Below, piece by piece: positions 23,046 to 33,492 of a DNA stretch of 64,000 nt. The translations under genes were made by a program, and so were the position numbers. The DNA comes from Aplectana chamaeleonis (Eukaryota; Nematoda; Chromadorea; Rhabditida; Cosmocercidae): positions 905,514 to 969,513 of the forward strand of contig JAPDOI010000274.1 of the NCBI GenBank assembly GCA_029168955.1. Reading direction: 5' to 3'. The notes under the pieces were generated by a model. The model was given only the letters and a program-made list of their open reading frames with translations, did not search any database and was not told where the DNA came from. Each line of letters starts with the position of its first letter. The stretch's first letter is position 1.

Positions 23046-25541
23046 TGGAGCCACGTACATTTTATACGGCGCCCGGCGCACTCCCACTTAGGTCCCGCAC
23101 TCTTTCTACGGCGTTCTGCGCACACCCATTTGGGTTCCGCACACTTTCTACTGCGTCTTGCGCACTCCCATTGGAGCCACGTACACTTTCTACGGCGTTC
23201 TGCGCACACCCATTTGGGTCCCGCACACTTTCACGGCGTCCGGCGCACTCACACTTGGGTCCCGCACACTATCTACGGCGTCTTGCGCACTCCCACTGGA
23301 GCCACGTGAAAATTTCTACGGCGTCCTGCGCACTTCCACTTGGGTACCGCACATTTTATACGGCGCCCGGCGCACTCCCACTTGGGTCCCGCACACTTTC
23401 TACGGCGTTCTGCGCACACCCATTTGGGTCCCGCACACTTTCACGGCGTCCGGCGCACTCACACTTAGGTCCCGCACTCTTTCTACGGCGTTCTGCGCAC
23501 ACCCATTTGGGTTCCGCATACTTTCTACGGCGTCTTGCGCACTCCCATTGGAGCCACGTACACTTTCTACGGCGTTCTGCGCACACCCATTTGGGTCCCG
23601 CACACTTTCACGGCGTCCGGCGCACTCACACTTGGGTCCCGCACACTATCTACGGCGTCTTGCGCACTCCCACTGGAGCCACGTGAAAATTTCTACGGCG
23701 TCCTGCGCACTTCCACTTGGGTACCGCACATTTTATACGGCGCCCGGCGCACTCCCACTTGGGTCCCGCACACTTTCTACGGCGTTCTGCGCACACCCAT
23801 TTGGGTCCCGCACACTTTCACGGCGTCCGGCGCACTCACACTTGGGCCCCGCACACTTTCTATGACGTCTTGCGCACTCCCACTGGAGCCACGTACAATT
23901 TCTACGGCGGTCTGCGCACACCCATTTGGGTCCCGCACACTTTCTACGGCGTCTTGCGCACTCCCACTGGAGCCACGTACAAGTTCTACGGCGTTCTGCG
24001 CACAACAAATTTGGGTCCCGCACACTTTCACGGCGTCCGGCGCACTCACACTTGGGTAGCGCACACGTTCTGCGGCGTCTTGCGCACTCCCACTGGAGCC
24101 ACGCACAATTTCTACGGCGTCTTGCGCACTTCCACTTGGGTACCGCGCATTTTATACGGCGCCCGGCGCAGTTCCACTTGGGTCCCGCACACTTTCTATG
24201 TCGTCCAGTGCACTCCCACTTGGGTCCCGCACACTTTCTACGGCGTTTTGCGCACTCCCACTTGGGTCCCGCACACTTTCTACGGCGTTCTGCGCACACC
24301 CATTTGGGTCCCGCACCCTTTCACGGCGTCCGGCGCACTCACACTTGGGTCCCGCACACTTTCTACGGTGTTCTGCGCGCTCCCACTTGGGTCCCGCACA
24401 CTTTCACGGCGTCCGGCGCACTCACACTTGGGTCCCGCACACTTTCACGACGTCCGGCGCAATCCCACTTGGGTCCCGCACACTTTCTACGGCGTTCTGC
24501 GCGCTCCCACTTGGGTCCCGCACACTTTCTACGGCGTTCTGCGCACACCCATTTGGGTCCCGCACACTTTCTACGGCGTTCTGCGCGCTCCCACTTGGGT
24601 CCCGCACAGTTTCACGGCGTCCGGCGCACTCACAACTGGGTCCCGCACACTATTTACGGCATCATGCGCACTCCCACTTGGGTCCCGCACATTTTATACG
24701 GCGCCCGGCGCACTCCCACTTGGGTCCCGCACACTTTCACGACGTCCGGCGCACTCACACTTGGGTCCCGCACACTATCTACGGCGTCTTGCGCACTCAC
24801 AACTGGGTCCCGCACACTATTTACGGCATCTTGCGCACTCCCACTTGGGTCCTGCACATTTTATACGGCGCCCGGCGCACTCCCACTTGGGTCCCGCACA
24901 CTTTCTACGGCGTTCTGCGCACACCCATTTGGGTCACGCACACTTTCTACGGCGTCTTGCGCACTCCCACTGGAGCCACGTACACTTTCTACGGCGTTCT
25001 GCGCACACCCATTTGGGTCATGCACACTTTCACGGCGTCCGGCGCACTCACACTTGGGTCCCGCACACTATCTACGGCATCTTGCGCACTCCCACTGGAG
25101 CCACGAACAATTTCTACGGCGTCCTGCGCACTTCCACTTGGGTCCCGCACATTTTCTATGGCGTTCTGCGCACACCCACTTGGGTCCCGCACACTTTCTA
25201 CGGCGTCCGGCGCACTCCCACTTGGGTCCAGCACACTTTCTACGGCGTCTTGCGCACTCCCACTGGAGCCACGTACAATTTCTACGGCGTTCTGCGCACA
25301 CCCATTTGGGTTCCGCACACTTTCACGGCGTCCGGCGCACTCACACTTGGGTACCGCACACTTTCTACGGCGTCTTGCGCACTCCCACTGGAGCCACGTA
25401 CAATTTCTGCGGCGTTCTGCGCACACCCATTTGGGTCCCGCACACTTTCACGGCGTCCGGCGCACTCACACTTGGGTCCCGCACACTTTGTACGGCGTCC
25501 GGCGTACTCTTATTTCGGTCCCGCACACTTTCTACGGCGTT
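23046..25541 (+). repeat. Satellite block D, diverged 42-bp array (about 59 units)
   Basis: Same 21+21 plan as A, but the leading 11-mers are GTCCCGCACAC and GTCTTGCGCAC, GTTCTGCGCAC or GTCCGGCGCAC. Decamers are TTTCTACGGC, TCCCACTTGG, ACCCATTTGG and CTCACACTTGG-like. A 20-bp half (TTTCACGGC) lacking one base recurs and shifts the frame. A stretch of about 377 bp (nine units minus one base) is duplicated at 23158 and 23535. An AGCCACGTAC variant replaces the 11-mer in many units. Confidence 0.93.
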
Positions 25542-25628
25542 CTGAGCCGCACTTCTGAGTCACACCGTGCGGCGCTGCAAAAAGTACTTCCGAGATTCCG
25601 ACGTATTGACTGAAGCGTTGCCCGTCTA
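25542..25628. other. Block D flank
   Basis: Short unique stretch with no feature. Confidence 0.4.
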
Positions 25629-25781
25629 AAGCCCCTTTCACACTTGCCCGACCGACGTCGGACGACTCGTTATTGAATGTGTAATATCTATCTACCCTAT
25701 CCCATCCATCTTATCTATCTTGACTTATCAAATTTGATAACGAGTCGTCCGACGTCGGCCGGCAAAGTATGAAAGAGGCTT
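25629..25781. mobile_element. Small MITE with 45-bp inverted termini
   Basis: AAGCCCCTTTCACACTTGCC is mirrored by GGCAAAGTATGAAAGAGGCTT. The inner parts of the arms, GACGTCGGACGACTCGTTAT and its complement, are identical. Total about 153 bp. Confidence 0.85.
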
Positions 25782-25783
25782 AA

Positions 25784-26063
25784 GCCCCTTTCACAGTCTG
25801 GCGGACGACGCCGTCCCGCACGTTAAAAGTGAGCCGCAGTGCGAGGGAAACTGCGGTGAACAACCGTCAGTTCCGACTCTTCAGTACAAAATGTAAGGCG
25901 ATAACAACCCGTTCTAGCCCGTCATAACTTGATCCGATGTCGTGTCGATGATTTCACCGCACTGAGACGTCGGTCGGCCGACACCGCAGTGCGGGGTGCA
26001 CTGACGCCGCAGTCTTATCTTATAACATGCCGGACGGCTTCGTCCGGCAGACTGTGAAAGACC
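25784..26063. mobile_element. Small MITE with CCCTTTCACAGTCTG termini
   Basis: The left end CCCCTTTCACAGTCTGGCGG and right end GTCCGGCAGACTGTGAAAG are inverted repeats. It abuts the preceding MITE and shares the CCCCTTTCAC start. The core is GC-rich and non-coding. Confidence 0.8.
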
Positions 26064-26065
26064 CT

Positions 26066-26557
26066 TTGAAGGCAGTGTTCACGATAATCTTCGATTTTGA
26101 GATTAATCGCTAAATCGATTGTTTGGCCCCCTAGTAGAACTGAAATGACGAAGAAACCGAGAAAAACGCACCAGAAGGGCACGAAATCTTCAAGTATCAG
26201 CCCGCCTCTTAAGTATCAATGGAACTGTTCGTTGTGACAATGAAATCTTTTGTGGACCCGTCTTTCGCAATTCTCCAATCTGTGTTGCTCCGTTCCTTCC
26301 TTCGGGCCCTAACTAATACTGTTTTGCCCAAAATATTCTTCAATTTTCGATTAGTCCCATTTTTATCCGGTGACAACCACCGTGAACATGTTCATACAAC
26401 TGGACAACTAGTCCAGGCCAGAGAATAATGTCACTGAAATAAGACGAATTAGTGCGTTTCTCGCCGTTTCTTCGTGATTTTGGTAACACTTGGTTGCCAA
26501 CGGATTGTTTTGAGTGGAAAGCTTGGAAACGAGAATCATCGTGAACACTGCCTTTAA
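26066..26557. mobile_element. TTAA MITE, further subfamily, copy 5
   Basis: 492 bp. The left end is TTGAAGGCAGTGTTCACG (one change in TTAA) and the right end ATCGTGAACACTGCCTTTAA. The core differs from copies 1-4. Confidence 0.8.
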
Positions 26558-26864
26558 GGGAGCGTTCAATCCTGAGCAAAAGCTTATCAGTAACGGTGTT
26601 TATTTCATTAGTTCATTCTCACAATCGTACGTTGGGATTGGCGGACCGCCGGCATTTGCTTGGCGGGCAAAAACCATTCCCGGTGTCGGACAGCCATTAG
26701 CCGGCGGTCCGTCAAAACCCTGCCAGCGGTCCGCCAGGACGTTGGCCGACCGCTGGCAGTCTCTTGGCTAATACCTGGCAGCCCGCTGTTGAGCAATCGT
26801 TTGCCAGCTGTCCGCCAGTCTCTTGGCAGACCGATGAATCGAGGTGGGTCACTCACCGCAGATC

Positions 26865-26890
26865 GTTGCGTAGGAGATCGCCTACGCAAC
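26865..26890. repeat. 26-nt hairpin
   Basis: GTTGCGTAGG and CCTACGCAAC pair around a 6-nt loop; the wider flanks GGTGGGTC and GACCCACC also pair. Confidence 0.85.
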
Positions 26891-27690
26891 GGTCTTAGGT
26901 GGGAGACCCACCCCACCTCCCCCCCCCCTAGCCGTGGGGACTTGCCCCTCAGCTGTCAAAAATATGCTAGCCTCTGTAGAGTGACTTCAGGTCACCTTGC
27001 AGGGCCGGCATCGAAGTGCCGAGTGAGCACTCATTGCACTGAATCGCCTTATATACCGGCTCGGCTTATCAGTGAAATCAGAGATCAAACTAAAACATGG
27101 TAAAACGTGAGTAGTCGTCAACTCTCTCGAGTGCCAGCCATGTGACGACTCAGTGCCAAGCGAAAGCCACTGGGCGGTTATGCGCCAGCCAAGTACCGAT
27201 TGGTGGATAACTGCGCTTTTATGCGCTCGGTAATTTCGAGGTTTGATTGCCCTTGCCAGCTGAAGGCAAGTTATCACGCAGCTTTCAGGCAGCTGGCACA
27301 TTTCCGCCAGCGGTCCGCCGCTAGCTCTAATTGAGATGCCAAGCATGAGCCAGCTGTCGGCTTCGTAATTGCCGATTGCCAGCTAAATGCCAGTTATCAT
27401 CCAACTGTTAGGCAACTGGCACATATTCGCCAGCCGTCCGTCGCTGGCATTAAATGACATGCCGAGTGTATGCCAACTGTTGGCCTCGTGATTGCCATTG
27501 GCCAGCTACTCAGGCAAACCATCGCTCCGAGTGGGAACGGCTCCTCCCAATTATGACGTCATCGCCCGGACAGCGGCCGAGGGGCCAACTGGCACCGCGG
27601 TCCTTGTCCGGTGCCAGTTCGCCCCTCGGTCGCTCTCCGGTCGCTCTCGGAACCACAGCGGTGCCATCGCCAGAGATAGAGAGACGCGGG

Positions 27691-27749
27691 ATTGGTTGTT
27701 CTTTGAGTGATAACGTGCGAGTCACGTTATCACTCAAAGAACAACCAAT
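27691..27749. repeat. 59-nt perfect hairpin upstream of a TATA box
   Basis: 27-bp arms starting ATTGGTTGTTCTTTGAGTGA pair perfectly around the 5-nt loop CGAGT. The right arm ends 8 bp before TATAAAAG. Confidence 0.9.
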
Positions 27750-27757
27750 CCTGCGGG

Positions 27758-27765
27758 TATAAAAG
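27758..27765 (+). promoter_or_regulatory. TATA box candidate in a repeat
   Basis: TATAAAAG in a GC-rich setting, followed about 40 bp later by an imperfect hairpin (CGAGGCCACTCT at 27801, AGAGGTGACCTCG to 27827). A similar box-plus-hairpin arrangement occurs at 31379. It may be the promoter of a degenerate retroelement. No downstream coding frame is recognised. Confidence 0.4.
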
Positions 27766-28300
27766 GCGGCTCGCCTCGTGTAGACGGGTAGTTGGCCTTT
27801 CGAGGCCACTCTTGAGAGGTGACCTCGGATCACTCTCAGGATGAGAATTTTTGGCGGCCGAGGGATCCCCCATGGCCCGCGGTGGGGAAGGCTTCCTCAT
27901 TGCGGACCATGCTGGGTTGGTATCCTTGTTGCGGCCTGTGGCAGGATTAACCTCCTGACCCGCAGGCTGTAACAGGTACTTTATCCTCTTAACAGGCTTA
28001 ATCCTCTTCAGAAGAGGCGGAAATAAAGAAAAAACATCAATTAGGAAATTTTTGAAAATCGCCCGAACAGAGACCGCAGTGCCAGTTGGGACCGAAGATC
28101 GCTCCGAGCGATATTGCTGTGGCCCGGAGAGCGGCTGCTGTGGCCCGAGTAGATGGCTAATTTTCGCTCGAAGCGGAAAGGCAGCGCCGCTCGAGTAGCT
28201 CTCCGGTACCGCTCGGAGCGATGGTTTGCCTGAGTAAATGCCAGCTGTCCCCCAGCTGTTGAGCAACTGGCGAAATTTTGCCAGCGGTCCGCTGCTCCGA

Positions 28301-29012
28301 ATGTCTGAGTTTTTACGAATACGAAAGTTTTTATGAACGAAATATAATAACATATTTACGTGTTTTTGTCTTTCTTGACCCTCAATTTTGAGGTTCCGCA
28401 AAAATTTAGCTACCAACTTCAAAATTTGACAGGAGCTAAGTGCAGACAAAACCAGCTCCCTGGCCAAAAATGAGCTCTCTAGCTCAACGATAAGTGTTCC
28501 AACAAGATCGTGTACGCCAACTGAAAAAAATGGAGATGAATCCTTTTTTCGACCAAAATCACGTGGTTTTGACAATTTTTCTCGAATCTCAGGAAACTAT
28601 TCAGGACCAGGCATGTGCGAAAAACTTTGAAATCGAAAAAACCGAAAAACGAAAAATTTTCGGTTTTGAATTCGAAAAAATTCCGAAAAAACCGAAAAAA
28701 AAATTGTCTTTCGAAGCGTCTTATTTTCGTAATTACATGTCATTGATTAGAAAAACAAAGCAACGTAATCGAAAAGCTTCGAATAATGGCAGAATCATGT
28801 TTTCTTAGTGAAACAGAAGCATGCGCAATCAACGTATTAATGTGAGCAATTTTACCTTTGTTGCAGTTTTGAATCCTGACAAAATTGCAGCGTTGAACAC
28901 ACTCTTAAATTCTCAATGTGAATTCTTTGTTTAAAACTGCGGTAGTTCTCTGAACAATCATGTCCACGTTTTTTCGAGTTTTTGATCAAAACTATGGGCT
29001 CGAATGTCGTCC
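28301..29012. other. No gene; A-rich hAT-like fragment
   Basis: Around 28598-28720, GGCATGTGCGAAAAAC followed by repeated AAAACCGAAAAA strings resembles the element ending near 32443. Its ends are not clear. Otherwise AT-rich with no gene. Confidence 0.4.
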
Positions 29013-29652
29013 TTAAAGGCAGCATACACGCTCGCAAACCTGGTCGATATATCAGCATAAATAGGCTCGCACGGCCCCTACCATGTCGTCAACGACGTTT
29101 GAAGCGCTGAAAACCATCCAAGATGACAGTATTTGACCATCCCTGTCACGCACGCCCGTATTTTCACACCCCTTCGAGTAACAGAATGAAAAGTTAAACT
29201 TGAGAAAACATGTGATAATTGAGAGTGATAGCACTATCAAATGGGAGTGCACGAGAGAAACAGCTCGATTTACCTGGATATTACATGTTTGTGCACTGAT
29301 GAAATCCTCCATCTTCAAAAGCCATCCAGAGTAGAACAGCATTCTCGAAAGTGGATGAGAGTTTGAGGGTGTTTAGACAGGTAATATCCAGGTAAATCCA
29401 GCTGTTTCTCTTGTGCACTCCCATTTGATAGTGCTATCTCTCCAAATTATCACATGTTTTCTCATGTTTAACTTTTCATTCTGTTACTCGAAGGGGTGTG
29501 AAAATACGGGCGTGCGTGACAGGGATGGTTAAATACTGTCATCCTGGATGGTTTTCAGCGCTTCAAACGTCGTTGACGAAATGATAGGGGCCGTGCGGGC
29601 CTAATTATGCTGATATCTTGACCATGTTTCCGAGCGTGTATGCTGCCTTTAA
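29013..29652. mobile_element. Long-TIR TTAA MITE, copy 1
   Basis: 640 bp with TTAA at both edges and termini TTAAAGGCAGCATACACGCT and AGCGTGTATGCTGCCTTTAA. The arms are about 280 bp and roughly 92% alike, so nearly the whole element folds back on itself. A second copy of almost equal length is at 32854-33492. Confidence 0.92.
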
Positions 29653-30051
29653 CTTTATGAAAAAAAAACCAAATTCGTAGAAGTTGAAAATCATGGGCAA
29701 GTCACAGAGCAAAACGGAACAAACGTTGCACAGAGACGAACATCAATAATTCTCGATGTATAGTACGAATTTCTTGCGCTGTCAAGCTGAATTTCAGTGT
29801 GAGTGATCGCGTCGACGCGATCACTCGCACTGAAATTCAGCTTGACTGCTCAGTCTCTCGGCGCTATTGGACGTTAATGGCCGCGACGCAACCACACGCA
29901 TTGAGTCGTGGTGTCTACACAGGGGTTAGGTTCAACCACTTTTGCTGGACGGAACTATACATGATGCCGATCGCCCAAGAATGTTTTCACTCGCCGTTTT
30001 TTTTTGGTATGGATCGATAGAGGGAGCAGAAAAATTTAGCTTGGCTCCCGC
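29653..30051. other. Unique stretch carrying a 66-bp palindrome
   Basis: No gene recognised; see 29781-29846. Confidence 0.4.
29781..29846. repeat. 66-bp palindrome without spacer
   Basis: The arm GTCAAGCTGAATTTCAGTG and the following GAGTGATCGCGTC are mirrored about the central GTCGAC at 29811-29816. Only one base pair is mismatched. Confidence 0.92.
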
Positions 30052-30542
30052 TTAAAGGCAGTGTTCACGATAAAAAATGTGTTTCAGTTTACACTAGGAA
30101 AGGGTATTGAAGGGGCACACTGTAACGTTAACGTCAAAGGAACACATGAAAACGAGCCAGGAAGAACCCCAAGAGAGCCCGAAGTTGCCGCTTTGAGCGC
30201 AGGGCAAACCCCAAAAGTGCAACAGACGCCCACCGACGTGAACAAATGAATGTTCGAGATCGTGAGATGAGCGATGATTTCCGATTAACAGCCCCGTTCT
30301 TCCCTTCATTCTCAACTTCTCTCTTTAAGCGAGTCAGCTCGCATACAACGGTTGCAAAAGACCGAAGTTACAAGCCTCGGGCAACTCGTCCAAAATGCTT
30401 CCCTACGCTTTCTAAGGGACCATAACTCCGTTCCCAGAAGGTCTTGCACGATTCCAGAGACATCATTGGAATCAGCATGGACCCGTTTTCAAAATTGGCG
30501 GGAAAACAGGAAAACGATTTTCACCGTGAACACTGCCTTTAA
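30052..30542. mobile_element. TTAA MITE, partly 470-bp family, copy 6
   Basis: 491 bp bounded by TTAA, termini AGGCAGTGTTCACGATAA and ACCGTGAACACTGCCT. Positions 30271-30542 match the 470-bp family core (inverted, AGCCCCGTTCTTCCC), while 30075-30265 is unrelated. It is a chimeric or rearranged copy. Confidence 0.82.
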
Positions 30543-31136
30543 AAATTATGGAAGCGATTCTCGACGTCTTTTTCATGAAAATCTTGAACGAAAACGAAAT
30601 TCCTGACCTTGAAGCAGTGTTCACAATATATTTCACTTTTGATGTCTCAACCGTTTACGGAAGGTCTGGTGCCCTAAACAGCAAGGCATGCTTGAAGAGA
30701 ACGTGAAAACCGTGTTTTTGGGCTAAAAGAGGGCCACGTTTTCTTGCGTTGACTTTTGAGCGTGGAGGAATTGACCGCTATGAGGGATGTTACCTATAAA
30801 TGCAATCAAGCGGTTGAGCTCGCTTATCAGTACTTCCTTGACTTGATTACTTCATGTTATCACAACCTCGAGGGTCTAGGGGGCGGAAAGGGGACATGAG
30901 GCGTTTCGGTGACTTCAGAACGCCTGTTTGCATCCGTTATTTTGCTATTCCTAGCTCTTTTTAAACCGCTTTTTCGACACTGAGAGCATAGAATTCTTCT
31001 CGCCTATCATTTTGCGACGAACAGTCATTGAGAATGATTATCGTGAATGCTGCTTAGAAAGTACCGATGCAGGTTATCAGCTGTGCGGAATCGATTAGCG
31101 TTATTATTTCGGACTGCCTAACACGAATCTGCAACC
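30543..31136. mobile_element. Degenerate TTAA-type element and flank
   Basis: TTGAAGCAGTGTTCACAA at 30609 and ATCGTGAATGCTGCTTAG ending at 31056 look like decayed termini of the same superfamily. No gene is seen between them. Confidence 0.45.
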
Positions 31137-31680
31137 CGTTTAACGATTTTCGATATATCACGGTGGGTTACGGTGGGTATGCGGTAGCTCGGTCAAAGTC
31201 TCAGATTTAACTCAAAATTTCACTGTGGGTGTTACATATCTGGGACGCTGAACACGAATTTGAGGTCCATTTTTCGAAAAAGCACGCCCATGCCGATCGC
31301 TTTTTCCGCAGGGCTACCGTAACCATTCTTGAACAAAACATGATAACGAATGTAAACACACGCTCATAACATGCGGGGTATAAAAGAGCGGAGGAGCGGT
31401 ATGCATTCATTCACACACCGCTCTCCTCGAGAAGCCACTCGGGAGTGGCTGAGGAGGTCGAAATTGTGCAAACATGTTTGTTGGCTATTAAGATGTGCTC
31501 ATAACCATGCTGACACTTGGAAAAATTTTAAAGGAGGGTTACGGTAGCCCTGCGGAAAAAATGATCGGCATGAGCGTGCTTGTACTTTTCGATTTTCGAA
31601 ATTTCAAGGCAGGTATCGCTTGTTAAAAGGCATTACGCCTACCGTAACCTACAGTAACCCTGTCTGGTCCGAAATAGAAC
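31137..31680. repeat. Inverted-repeat element with an internal TATA box
   Basis: CGATCGCTTTTTCCGCAGGG and GCTACCGTAACC near 31296-31326 are mirrored by GGTTACGGTAGCCCTGCGGA at 31537 and a GATCGGCATGAGCGTGCTTG stretch. Between the arms lies TATAAAAG at 31379 and a perfect hairpin at 31433. It may be a transposon or retroelement terminus; family unknown. Confidence 0.6.
31379..31386 (+). promoter_or_regulatory. TATA box candidate with downstream hairpins
   Basis: TATAAAAG in GGGGTATAAAAGAGCGG. GAGGAGCGGT at 31391 can pair with ACCGCTCTCCTC at 31417. AGCCACTC/GAGTGGCT pair at 31433-31450. The layout resembles that at 27758. Confidence 0.4.
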
Positions 31681-31771
31681 CCAGATTCCGATTCATCCCC
31701 CTAAACAGTTGAAAGTTTTTAGCCGAATCCGAAAAAATGTTTCTGAACTCCCCTCCCTGATGGGTGGGTAC

Positions 31772-32077
31772 CAGGGATGAGCGGAGTTTCGCGTTTCGCG
31801 TTCCGAAACCCGCAGTTTCGCGCAATATCGGCATTCCGCGTTCCGCGTTCCGAAAACCGCAGAAAACGCCGCGGAATGCGAAAATATCGGGTCATCTGGG
31901 ATGTAGGAAAACACTAGATGATTTCTGAATTTTTCCGCGTTTCGCGTTCCGAAAACCGCATTTCCGCGCATTTTTAGGCGTTTCGCGCCCGATTTCCGAA
32001 ACCCGAGAAAAAAATTTTTGTTCCGAAACCCGAAAACCGATGTCCGAAATTTCATATTTTTATTCCGCTCATCCCTG
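31772..32077. mobile_element. hAT-type MITE with perfect 8-bp target duplication
   Basis: 306 bp starting CAGGGATGAGCGGA and ending TCCGCTCATCCCTG, flanked on both sides by GTGGGTAC (31764-31771 and 32078-32085). CAGGG termini and an 8-bp duplication are diagnostic of hAT elements. The core is repeated variations of CGCGTTCCGAAA. It is non-autonomous. The intact duplication suggests a fairly recent insertion. Confidence 0.95.
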
Positions 32078-32269
32078 GTGGGTACCCTTACTTTTTTTGA
32101 GCATTCAAAATGCCGTTTTTCTTAGCCATCTAGCCAATTTCAAGCACGGGTCATTTATATACTCTCACAGACCTACAGCAACGACAACGTGACTTTCCAA
32201 ATCGCCACCGGTAGGAAACAAGCCTCCCTTGTGAGATCAAATGAAAGACAAGTGCAAACTTGCTGCAGA

Positions 32270-32443
32270 CGTCTGTAGGCATCAAAGGATCCACTGCAAG
32301 TCGCATCAGAAGCAAAAATTTTAGACCGGAAAAAAACCGAAAATTTTTTAAACTTTTTCGTTTTTTTCGATATTGATTTTTTGCCAAAAAGGGCGAAAAA
32401 CGAAAAAACCGAAGAATCGAAAAACGAAAAATGCACACCCCTG
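32270..32443. mobile_element. Probable hAT-like fragment
   Basis: AAAACCGAAAATTTT-type sequence ending GAAAAATGCACACCCCTG, the complement of a CAGGGGTGTGCA terminus typical of hAT MITEs. A matching left terminus is not visible. Confidence 0.45.
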
Positions 32444-32577
32444 TTCCGGACCATTTTTTGAAAAGTTTTTCAGCTTTCTAAATTATGTTAAATGCGAAAA
32501 GAACGGTCTTCCTACGCTTACTCTGGACCCTGATGCTGAGATCAGGGGGTTGCGCGATGGCGAATCAAAGCCAAATC

Positions 32578-32600
32578 TGGTGAGCGCTTCGCGCTCACCA
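32578..32600. repeat. 23-nt perfect hairpin, copy 3
   Basis: Same stem and loop as at 4764 and 15435. The shared flanks (AATCAAAGCCAAATC on the left, CAATTC on the right) are found here outside the large inverted repeat. Confidence 0.9.
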
Positions 32601-32675
32601 CAATTCGATGGAAAACGACAGCGGAAAACGGCATATCTTATCAAACCACCCGGTTCTGCCATGGCGATGTCTCTG

Positions 32676-32788
32676 GATGATTCATACTTCACTGGCGGAG
32701 CGGGAGGTCGTAGATTCATTCATACTCACCTCCGTTTTCCGAGAAGGCCGCTCTGGCAGAGCGAGAGGTTGGAAGTATGAATAGCCCC
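32676..32788. mobile_element. Small MITE with ATTCATACTTC termini, copy 2
   Basis: Bounded by GATTCATACTTCACTGGCGG and GGAAGTATGAATAGCC. It is the inverted relative of 13743-13880. Confidence 0.65.
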
Positions 32789-32853
32789 GTAGGAGGAGTG
32801 AACTTTTCTATGCGATCAACGCTATCCATCTAATAGATTATCACGTGGCAGTG

Positions 32854-33492
32854 TTAAAGGCAGCATACACGCTCACAAACATGGTTGAGATAACAGCACA
32901 AATAGGACCGCCTGGCCCCTACCATCTCGTCAACGGCGTTTGAAGCGCTGAAAACCATCCAGGTTGACAGAATTCGAGCATTCCCGTCTCGAAAGCCTGT
33001 GGAACCCCACCCCTACGAATAACAGAATGAAGAGTGAGGCATGTGAAAACATTTGATAGCTTAGAGTGATAGCCCTAGCAAATGAGAGTCTACGAGAGAA
33101 ACGGCTTGGTTTACCTGAATATAACATGTCTGCTTACTGATGAAATGCTCCATTTTATAAGCCAGCCGGAGTAGATGGGCTTTCTTGAAAGTGGATGGGA
33201 ATTAATCGGTATGTAAACAAGTTATATACAGGGAAATCAAGCTGTTTCTCTCGTAGACCCTCATTATAAAGTGCTATCGCTCTAAATTATCAAATGCTTC
33301 CACATGCCTCACTCTTCATTCTGTTATTTGTAGGGGTGGGGTTCCACATGCATTTGAGATGGGAATGCTCAAATTCTGTCAACCTGAATGGTTTTTAGCG
33401 CTTCAAACGCCGTTGACGGCATGGTAGGGGCCAGGCGGTGAAATTTATGCTGTTATCTCAACCATTTTTGTGAGCGTGTATGCTGCCTTTAA
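32854..33492. mobile_element. Long-TIR TTAA MITE, copy 2
   Basis: 639 bp, the same termini and layout as 29013-29652, but more diverged arms, indicating an older copy. Confidence 0.92.

Larger units (their letters stand above)
26640..28300. repeat. GC-rich complex of fold-back repeats (GCCAGC motif)
   Basis: GCCAGCGGTCCGCC, TGCCAGCTGTC and related strings recur in both orientations. TGCCAGCGGTC near 26722 pairs with GACCGCTGGCA near 26750. Sequences at 27500-27600 and 28060-28240 are imperfect inverted relatives (CAGGCAAACCATCGCTCCGA at 27511 and its complement near 28215). TATATA lies at 27049 and TATAAAAG at 27758. This looks like nested fold-back transposons; no coding frame is convincing. 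Confidence 0.6.
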
